Assembly (NCBI RefSeq): GCF_004799405.1
Contig: NZ_SSMW01000028.1
Span: forward strand, 1-47,627
Source of the DNA: Bradyrhizobium sp.
GTDB taxonomy: Bacteria > Pseudomonadota > Alphaproteobacteria > Rhizobiales > Xanthobacteraceae
Reading direction: 5' to 3'
DNA: 47,627 nt
Under the pieces are notes generated by a model. That model searched no databases. It saw only the letters and a list, made by a program, of their open reading frames with translations, and was not told the DNA's origin. Below are positions 41,947 through 47,627 of this stretch, one piece after another (positions within the stretch are counted from its first letter, which is position 1; each line of letters opens with the position of its first letter). The translations under genes and the position numbers were made by a program.

Positions 41947-43104
41947 CTACCCAATGTTTTCGGCGCGCTTCTTTTCTGCGATTTGATAGGCCTCGTCAAC
42001 GCGCGCGGCGGCGTCCTCTTGCATTCCCGGTAGGACATGACTGTAGAGATCGAGCGTAATGCCGACGCGGGAATGGCCCAGGCGCTCGCTTGCGACTTTC
42101 GGGTGAACGCCGGCAGCCAACATATGCGTAGCATGGGCGTGGCGAAGATCATGGAAACGGATGCGCGGCAGCGCCGTCGTAATGGTTGACCACATCTGAG
42201 AGAGACTCCGTGGCTGCATCGGCTCTCCGTCTTGGCGGGTGTAGACAAACGTCGTGTCGGATTGCCTCACGCCGAGCCCTAACAGCTCTTCAGCTTGGGC
42301 GAGGCGATGCTGGCGCAATTCGGCTGTCACCGTTGCCGAAAGCGCGACTGTGCGCCCCCTGCCCGATTTTGGTGGCTTGTATCGAATACCCGCGGCTGTC
42401 TGTTCCGCGCTCTCCACCACCATCATCTTACCCGCAGCGAGATCGATGTGGCCCCATCGTAGCGCGACAATCTCCCCTCGCCGCAGCCCGCACATCACTC
42501 CGAGGAGAACCGGCAAACGAAGCCGCGATTCACGCAGTTCCTCTAACAGCTTGACGGTCTGGGTCATGTCATACGTCGTTAGTGTTCCGCGCTCGACTTT
42601 CGGAGGATCGACCGCATCAGCTGCGTTTCGCGCCAGCAACTCCCACCGAACCGCTTGTCCCAGGGCCTGCTTAATAAGGCGATGCATATATACGACAGTG
42701 GACGGAGCCAAGCCGCCCTTGCCGTCCCGGCGTCCGCTCGTGAGGGCCCTGCTATAGACCGCTGAAATCTGTGCTGGCCGCAACTTGGTCAGGAAGACGG
42801 CGCCAAGCGCTGGGACGATATTTTTGCGAACTATCTCGCAATAACGCTCATGCGTCCGCGGCGAGACCTGTGATTTCGCGTGATCAAGCCAGCGTTCCAA
42901 AAACTGAGCAACGGTGGTCTTACCCGGCTCTAAGTATGTCCCACCCGTCATTTCGGATATCAGGCGCGCGCATTCAACCTGTGCTTCGCGCTTGGGCCCG
43001 TGGAAGGAATGCCACTTTCGTCTTCGCTTTCCGGTCTCCGGGTCGCGCAAATCAATTATGATTGCCCAGTGACCCGGGGACCGTTCGCGAATATGGCCCT
43101 TCAT
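41947..43104 (-). CDS. Tyrosine-recombinase integrase
   Basis: This 385-residue phage-type integrase has an N-terminal DNA-binding region (MKGHIRERSPGHWAIIIDLRDP), a SAM-like core-binding domain (about 65-150) and a catalytic domain with Arg in CGLRRGEIVAL, the box HDLRHAHATHML, and the nucleophile Tyr in LGHSRVGITLDLYSH. It probably integrates the mobile segment at a nearby site, possibly tRNA-Ser. It overlaps the ribbon-helix-helix gene by 4 bp and is transcribed toward the tRNA. The catalytic residues are intact. Confidence 0.93.
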   Translation of the reverse strand: MKGHIRERSPGHWAIIIDLRDPETGKRRRKWHSFHGPKREAQVECARLISEMTGGTYLEPGKTTVAQFLERWLDHAKSQVSPRTHERYCEIVRKNIVPALGAVFLTKLRPAQISAVYSRALTSGRRDGKGGLAPSTVVYMHRLIKQALGQAVRWELLARNAADAVDPPKVERGTLTTYDMTQTVKLLEELRESRLRLPVLLGVMCGLRRGEIVALRWGHIDLAAGKMMVVESAEQTAAGIRYKPPKSGRGRTVALSATVTAELRQHRLAQAEELLGLGVRQSDTTFVYTRQDGEPMQPRSLSQMWSTITTALPRIRFHDLRHAHATHMLAAGVHPKVASERLGHSRVGITLDLYSHVLPGMQEDAAARVDEAYQIAEKKRAENIG

Positions 43105-43706
43105 ACTTTCCTCCCTTTAGATCTTGGCGTTGTTGGCCGCATCGATTGCGGCGCAGAGGTCATTTCGGGCAGTTGACCTGTTGCGCGGTCGGCTAGCTCG
43201 CCCAACTGGTCCTTAAGTCGCGCCATAGCCCGTTGGCGTTTGGTGCTCTTCTTGAGTTGGCGCGCGGGATCAGCGGTCTGAACTTCCCGAACGATTTCCA
43301 GAACGGGCGCATCAAACTGCGGCGACTCGACCATTAGATCAGTCGAGGTCAACTGATGCGGATGAAAAACTTTCAACGTCCGCGTGATTACTTCAAGCGC
43401 TTGGGCGAACAAGTTCGCATCCGCTGTCCAATGAATTTTCGGATCCTTTAGGCTACACAGCGAGTTCACAGCCTGTGCCGCGAGCTTCATGAGCGCATAA
43501 GTGCGTAGATCACCAAAAGTGCCTTCGATCTCCTCGTCTTCATCTAAGCCACGACGAAGCTGGTGTTCGAACTCCTGAGAGACGCTGCGGCCCGATTTCA
43601 CCGCGGCCTGCTGTAATTTTGTCCAAGTGTCCTCCCGGACCCGCGAGGCAAAAACCCGCTTCTTTTCGGGGTATTCACCTTTCGGCCGCCTTCCGCGCTT
43701 CGCCAT
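43101..43706 (-). CDS. Ribbon-helix-helix (Arc-type) DNA-binding protein
   Basis: This 201-residue protein has a short beta-strand and two helices near the N-terminus (KRVFASRVREDTWTKLQQAAVKSGRSVSQEFEHQLRRGL), which fits Arc/MetJ-type DNA binding. The rest is helical, with a basic C-terminus (KGRKV), and carries no known domain. It is the first gene of a two-gene operon with the integrase, overlapping by 4 bp. It likely regulates the operon by binding the CATACGAAAC repeats in its own divergent promoter. Function as a repressor is inferred. Confidence 0.78.
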   Translation of the reverse strand: MAKRGRRPKGEYPEKKRVFASRVREDTWTKLQQAAVKSGRSVSQEFEHQLRRGLDEDEEIEGTFGDLRTYALMKLAAQAVNSLCSLKDPKIHWTADANLFAQALEVITRTLKVFHPHQLTSTDLMVESPQFDAPVLEIVREVQTADPARQLKKSTKRQRAMARLKDQLGELADRATGQLPEMTSAPQSMRPTTPRSKGRKV

Positions 43707-43730
43707 TAGTTACCTCTCTGCCGAATTTGT

Positions 43731-43792
43731 CATACGAAACAGACGTTGTGCAGTCAAGATCGCTCTGGCATAATAACATACGAAACGTACGT
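43731..43792. promoter_or_regulatory. Repeated operator-like sites in divergent promoter
   Basis: CATACGAAACAGACGT (43731-43746) and CATACGAAACGTACGT (43777-43792) are direct repeats matching at 14 of 16 positions, 46 bp apart. The second contains an inverted TACG-AAA-CGTA. They flank the promoter region between the divergent ribbon-helix-helix and HTH genes, as expected for a phage-like control region. The binder may be either of those proteins. Confidence 0.65.
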
Positions 43793-43811
43793 CAAATGGG
43801 CAGACACCGCC

Positions 43812-44183
43812 GTGAACGAAAAGCCGACAGATCGCCGGAACGCAGCCGCGGCGGCTGAGCGTCTGACTTACGACGTGCCCGAAGCTGGTCGACTGCTTGG
43901 GCTCAGCCGCAACGGCGCCTACGCGGCCGCGAAAGCTGGGTTAATCCCAGTGCTTGAGATGGGTGGCCGCAAGTTGGTGCCCAAGATCGCGCTGCACCAA
44001 ATGCTCGCCGCTGCAGGCGCCGACTGGGAACGCGCGCGCGAGGCCGCGGCCGAGCGCTCAGTATCTGGAAAAGGTGAAGGTCTGACCATCAGGCAAAGAA
44101 CTGCTTCTCGTGAGGAACCGCGGGATTGGACGCCTCCCGATGGCGTCGAAACTAGCGTTCCAGCGGCTAATCGAAAGCGATGA
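43812..44183 (+). CDS. Helix-turn-helix DNA-binding protein
   Basis: This protein of about 123 residues has an HTH of the excisionase/MerR-like kind: YDVPEAGRLLGLSRNGAYAAAKAGLIPVLEMGGRKLVP, in which a helix-turn-helix is followed by a short wing. The C-terminus is basic and low in complexity. I prefer GTG 43812; the frame is open to 43746 but that would run over the operator repeats. It diverges from the ribbon-helix-helix gene and is followed by another small HTH gene 3 bp later. It is probably an element-specific regulator or recombination directionality factor. Confidence 0.7.
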   Translation: MNEKPTDRRNAAAAAERLTYDVPEAGRLLGLSRNGAYAAAKAGLIPVLEMGGRKLVPKIALHQMLAAAGADWERAREAAAERSVSGKGEGLTIRQRTASREEPRDWTPPDGVETSVPAANRKR

Positions 44184-44186
44184 CCG

Positions 44187-44393
44187 ATGCCCCCGCGCAA
44201 GCCGAAACCCGGTGAGCCGATGAAATTCTTCACCATCGCGGAGGTGGCGGAGATTGTCGAAGTCGCGACCCGGACAGTCCGACGCTGGATCAAATCCGGC
44301 GATCTTGTCGCGTACCGGTTTCGAGGCCTCGTGAGGATTGGCGCAGCCGATCTGAACGAGTTTCTCGAAGCGCACCGTGGTGAGGAACCGTGA
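44187..44393 (+). CDS. Excisionase-like HTH protein
   Basis: This 68-residue protein fits the HTH_17/excisionase family: KFFTIAEVAEIVEVATRTVRRWIKSGDLVAYRFRGLVRIGAADLNEFL has the AEVAE, TVRRWI and RI-x-xxDLxxFL positions. Such proteins bend DNA to direct excision by tyrosine recombinases. It may start at ATG 44187 or at 44220. It follows the previous HTH gene closely and lies 161 bp before the paired recombinases, so it may control their direction. Confidence 0.8.
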   Translation: MPPRKPKPGEPMKFFTIAEVAEIVEVATRTVRRWIKSGDLVAYRFRGLVRIGAADLNEFLEAHRGEEP

Positions 44394-44438
44394 AAGTGCA
44401 TCTCAGATTCTCACAATAAATCAATAGGATAAACGAAG

Positions 44439-44493
44439 TCGGGAAGACATCTACGGTATAGAATTGCCATCTACTCCCCATATGTCTTCCCGA
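44439..44493. repeat. Perfect 12-bp inverted repeat with inner direct repeats
   Basis: TCGGGAAGACAT (44439-44450) and ATGTCTTCCCGA (44482-44493) are exact reverse complements, 31 bp apart. Inside the segment, CATCTAC occurs twice (44449-44455 and 44469-44475), 20 bp apart. The structure lies 61 bp before the paired recombinase genes. It could be a recombinase-binding site, an element end or an operator. Confidence 0.7.
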
Positions 44494-44554
44494 ATGTCAC
44501 CCCCTGTCCGTCCGGGTCCGACCCTGACCCCCGCGGTCTACTGGAGAGAAGCCC

Positions 44555-46276
44555 ATGAAAACCATCCCTTATCCAGATACCTCCATCCCGGCGACGCTGC
44601 AAACCGTCCTCGACAGGCTTGCCGATGCTGGCGGGCTATCGGAGAACCGCAGGCGCGACCTGAGGTCGGCCGTCACCGCCTTCGCAAAGCTCCGTGGCCA
44701 GCCGGCCTCGGAAATCCGGCTCGATCTCGCTGAGATTCGGCGGACTCTCGACGCGATGGAACCGGCGTGGGCAAAGGTCACGCGCAAGCGCTGGGCGAAC
44801 CTGCGCAGTGACCTCGCCGCCGCCATCGACGCCTCGGGCCTACTGCCGATGCTCACGACCCGCGACCTCGGTCTTGATGATGCCTGGAGTGACCTCCTTG
44901 CTTCTGCCGACCGGTGGATCCGCCTCCGCCTCTCACGCCTCGCCCGATGGGCGAGCCAGAACCGGATTGCTCCGCAGGACGTCAACGCCGCCACGATTGA
45001 CCGCTTCATTGCCGAGTTGCATGCGGCAACCCTGGTGCGAAAGTTGAAGTACCTCTCCCGCAACGTTGCCAGAGGATGGAACGCCCTTGTCGCTCTCCAT
45101 GGGGACGCCGGTCTGCAGCCTGTTGCCATCCCGGCGAACGGGCGTCTGCTGATCCGGATTCCTTGGCGGCAACTACCACCGTCATTCCAGGAGAACGTTG
45201 AACGGTATAAGACCTGGGCCTCCATGCCCGACCCGCTCGACGAGGGGGCTCGGGCCAGGGCCCTCTCGCCGCGGTCCCTGCGCCTGCAGCAACAGCACAT
45301 CCATTCAGCCGCAGCTGCCGCGGTTGCGGCCGGCATCCCACTGGAACAGCTGACGTCCTTGGCCAGCCTGGTCGACGTCGAGACCTTCCGAGTCATCCTG
45401 CGCCATCGTTGGCGCGAGGATGGAGGCAAGCTGTCGGCCTACACGCATGGCCTTGCAGTGACGTTGATCGCAATCGCGTCGGAATGGGTGAAAGCGCCTC
45501 CGGATTCTGTCGCAGCTCTCAAGGCGCTTCGGGGCAAGCTCGGAACGCTGCCGGGCGGCTTGACCGACAAGAACCAGGCGTTGCTGCGCACCTTCGACGA
45601 CCAGCGCCTGCTGGCGGCCTTGGTTGCGTTGCCCGATCGCCTCTGGAATGCAGCGCGGCGGGGTCTGGCGACATCACAGTCGCCATTTACCGATTTGCAG
45701 AGTGCGCTCGCGATCGATCTGCTGCTCCATGTGCCACTTCGCATGCACAACTTGGCTGCATTGGATTTTGAGCGCCATCTGCATTGGCCTCAGGGACCAG
45801 GAAAGCCGGCACTCCTCACCTTTGCGAGCGACGAGACCAAGAATGACGTCCGGCTTGAATTCGAGATCCCAACCGCGCTCGCCGACCGCCTCCTCGTCTA
45901 TCGCAACGAGATCGCACCCGCGGTGATCGGCGCGCGTCCCAACGCAGTGTTCGTTACGAGGACAGGCAAGCCTAGGAGTCAGGCGGCAATCATGGTCGCC
46001 ATCGAGAAGACGGTTCGCCGACATTTGGGCGTGAAACTCACCCCGCATCAGTACAGGCATCTGGCAGCAAAAATAATTCTGGACGCCAGCCCGGGCGCTT
46101 TCGAGCTGGTCCGGCAGTTGTTGGGCCACACGAGCATGAAAACCACTACCTCATTTTATGCCGGCATCGACACGAGGAGAGCCGGACGCGCACATGCCAA
46201 CCTCGTTATGAAGCTGCGACAGCCCAAGTTGAGCCGTCGGCGCCGCGACCGTAAGCCACGAACGCGGGAGGACTAA
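44555..46276 (+). CDS. Large tyrosine recombinase, first of a tandem pair
   Basis: This 573-residue protein ends in a tyrosine-recombinase catalytic domain: Arg in PLRMHNLAALD, the box TPHQYRHLAAKI, then LLGHTSMKTTTSFYAG with the nucleophile Tyr. The N-terminal 350 residues are long for a phage integrase and mostly helical, perhaps an extended DNA-binding region. The ATG at 44555 follows GGAGAG 7 bp upstream. The gene ends 6 bp before a second recombinase, so they act as a unit. Tandem recombinases of similar size occur in Tn554-like and RIT-like elements, but I cannot assign this pair to either. Confidence 0.88.
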   Translation: MKTIPYPDTSIPATLQTVLDRLADAGGLSENRRRDLRSAVTAFAKLRGQPASEIRLDLAEIRRTLDAMEPAWAKVTRKRWANLRSDLAAAIDASGLLPMLTTRDLGLDDAWSDLLASADRWIRLRLSRLARWASQNRIAPQDVNAATIDRFIAELHAATLVRKLKYLSRNVARGWNALVALHGDAGLQPVAIPANGRLLIRIPWRQLPPSFQENVERYKTWASMPDPLDEGARARALSPRSLRLQQQHIHSAAAAAVAAGIPLEQLTSLASLVDVETFRVILRHRWREDGGKLSAYTHGLAVTLIAIASEWVKAPPDSVAALKALRGKLGTLPGGLTDKNQALLRTFDDQRLLAALVALPDRLWNAARRGLATSQSPFTDLQSALAIDLLLHVPLRMHNLAALDFERHLHWPQGPGKPALLTFASDETKNDVRLEFEIPTALADRLLVYRNEIAPAVIGARPNAVFVTRTGKPRSQAAIMVAIEKTVRRHLGVKLTPHQYRHLAAKIILDASPGAFELVRQLLGHTSMKTTTSFYAGIDTRRAGRAHANLVMKLRQPKLSRRRRDRKPRTRED

Positions 46277-46282
46277 TTTGTC

Positions 46283-47338
46283 ATGCCCGGACGTGAACCG
46301 CGACTCCATCTAACCTATAATCAATGGCCGGTAGCCGACCGGTTGCTCTGGGAACGAGCCTTTTGCAACGATGATCCCTTCGCCGAGGCAACGCGCTTGG
46401 CCAAGGCCTCGCAGGAGGGTTGTCTGTGGGCTTGGCGACGATTCCTAGGGTTCTTGGCAATCTATGAGCCGACCGCACTGGAAATAGCGCCGAACGAACG
46501 GTTGACTGCCGAGCGCGTACGAGCCGTCGTTTCCCATCTTGCCGAGACCAACGCACCAAGATCGGTCGTGAGCCATGTTAATGCGCTCTATCTGGGCGCT
46601 CGGGTGATGATGCCGGAACACGATTGGAGCTGGCTTAAGGCTATCAAAGCGCGGCTCCTCGCGGCCGCACCCGCCCGATCTCAAGCCAGGCCCGTAATCA
46701 CCAGCGTCCAATTGCTCGACATTGGTCAGCAGTTGATGGACGAAAACAAACCAGAACCGGGCGCTCCGATCAGCCTGCATGATGCCATCCGCTACCGCGA
46801 TGGCTTGATGGTTGCGCTCCTCGCCTTTGTTCCGATTCGACGCAAGAATCTTGCTGCACTTGAGATCGATCGCCACCTTGTCCGGGAAGGTAGTCGATGG
46901 TTTGTCGTAATTCCACGCGAGGAGACAAAAACAGGCACGCCCATTGAGTTCTTGCTCCCCGAATTGCTGGTCTTGTATCTCACCGTTTATCTGGATGTCG
47001 TTCGTCCACGGATACTCCGGGGTGCGACCTGCTCTGCACTCTGGGTGAGTCCCATAGGCAACCGCGCTCTCTCAGAGGTGGGACTCGAAAAAAGCTTCAA
47101 TCGGCTCTCGATCCGCGTCGGCTTCCGCATCACTCCGCACGACGCAAGAGATGCGGCTGCCACAACTTGGGCCATTGCAATGCCCGGTCAGATCGGCATT
47201 GCACGCGACCTCCTTGCTCATAGCGATCTGCGCACCACCACGAGGCATTACAATCGGGCAAGAGGGATCGAGGCCAGTCGGGCATACCATCAGGTGACTG
47301 CTGCAATGCGTACAAAACGACCTTTTCGCAGGAGCTAA
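46283..47338 (+). CDS. Second tyrosine recombinase of a tandem pair
   Basis: This 351-residue protein has a helical N-terminus and a tyrosine-recombinase domain with Arg in PIRRKNLAALE, the box TPHDARDAAATT (a weaker H-x-x-R) and LLAHSDLRTTTRHYNRA with the nucleophile Tyr. The pattern is diverged from phage integrases. It starts 6 bp after the larger recombinase gene and is the last gene of the module; no third recombinase follows within the window. The gap after it (47339-47521, 183 bp) holds a short GTCGAA-CGC-TTCGAC hairpin and no gene I can support. Confidence 0.87.
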   Translation: MPGREPRLHLTYNQWPVADRLLWERAFCNDDPFAEATRLAKASQEGCLWAWRRFLGFLAIYEPTALEIAPNERLTAERVRAVVSHLAETNAPRSVVSHVNALYLGARVMMPEHDWSWLKAIKARLLAAAPARSQARPVITSVQLLDIGQQLMDENKPEPGAPISLHDAIRYRDGLMVALLAFVPIRRKNLAALEIDRHLVREGSRWFVVIPREETKTGTPIEFLLPELLVLYLTVYLDVVRPRILRGATCSALWVSPIGNRALSEVGLEKSFNRLSIRVGFRITPHDARDAAATTWAIAMPGQIGIARDLLAHSDLRTTTRHYNRARGIEASRAYHQVTAAMRTKRPFRRS

Positions 47339-47521
47339 ACTCGCTGCCTGTCCCATCAGCTTTGAAGTACGTTAATCAAAAATACATTCTGAGCGTCGAA
47401 CGCTTCGACTCCCAGCACTTCTTGCCGTTGTAAATGAAAAAAATAGCTCATGGTTTAGATCGGCGAGCAGTCGTGACGCCCTTGAAATGGGATGTCTGTA
47501 TTGCACCCCCGAGAACATCCG

Positions 47522-47627
47522 TCAGCCGAGCGTTTGCCCGTCGGCGGTGGCGATCAGGCCTCGGGGCACCAGCAAGAGGGTTGGCAGGATCAGGGCATAG
47601 ACAATCGTGATCGCGAGGACGCAAACG
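47522..47627 (-). CDS. C-terminal fragment of a membrane protein (runs off the window)
   Basis: The last 106 bases on the minus strand encode about 34 residues and a TGA at 47522-47524: a hydrophobic helix (VCVLAITIVYALILPTLLLV), then PRGLIATADGQTLG. The hydrophobic pattern and codon use suggest a real gene whose start lies beyond the window. The family cannot be named from this piece. It probably belongs to the chromosome or element flank beyond the recombinase module. Confidence 0.5.
   Translation of the reverse strand, partial: VCVLAITIVYALILPTLLLVPRGLIATADGQTLG

Noticed and set aside
44569..45429. A 286-codon open frame antisense to the large recombinase
   Set aside because: It is a shadow of the recombinase frame, rich in Arg and Ser, without any motif.
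1..47627. CRISPR array or rRNA genes
   Set aside because: No regularly spaced identical repeats of CRISPR size and no rRNA signature were seen in reading through the window.

Overview
The window is high-GC DNA from an alphaproteobacterium, most likely a Bradyrhizobium/Rhodopseudomonas-type member of the Nitrobacteraceae. The strongest evidence is a haem-PAS FixL kinase followed by FixJ, a single-domain receiver and a FixK of the FixK2 type, an order I know from Bradyrhizobium. The proteins also closely resemble that group, and FixK boxes (TTGA-N6-TCAA) precede many genes. This assignment rests on remembered family sequences, not on a search.

From 1 to about 41.4 kb lies one functional theme: a low-oxygen survival island. 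It opens with an operon (alcohol dehydrogenase, APH/P-loop kinase, CHAD protein), then PHA synthase with phasin, a CBS-BON protein, a CBS-pair protein and a universal stress protein (Usp). fixL-fixJ-receiver-fixK follows (8.9-12.3 kb). The leftward hemN operon (phaB remnant, ATP-synthase zeta inhibitor, CBS protein, hemN) comes next. After it are Usp plus a K+ channel, a beta-CASP nuclease, a LOG-family protein, a second CBS-BON protein, an eRF1-like protein and a second fixK. The run continues with two unknown small membrane proteins, Hsp20-Lon, a third CBS-BON protein and an HtrA-like protease. It ends with phosphoketolase-acetate kinase, an interrupted VIT gene, an MgtA-type ATPase, a cytochrome c and a YhiI-RbbA-YhhJ-like export system.

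Nine exact FixK boxes and one near match lie between genes, mostly 60-125 bp upstream of a start codon. Both fixK genes carry a matching FixJ-type site 71-73 bp before the start. The inferred circuit is: low O2, then FixL, FixJ, two FixK proteins, and the surrounding genes. The predicted output is acetate-yielding ATP synthesis, carbon and phosphate storage, O2-independent haem synthesis, restraint of ATP hydrolysis and protein quality control. The gene set resembles the mycobacterial DosR dormancy regulon in content.

Several genes are decaying. phaB and a flavin reductase keep both ends but have lost their middles. A VIT-family gene has one amber codon, and a proton-ATPase gene stops after 79 codons next to a tRNA-Ser(CGA).

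From 41.8 kb onward the DNA is mobile: tRNA-Ser, a tyrosine integrase with a ribbon-helix-helix protein, a divergent promoter with repeated operator-like sites, two small HTH proteins, and a tandem pair of unusual tyrosine recombinases preceded by an inverted repeat. The window closes inside a membrane protein gene on the minus strand.
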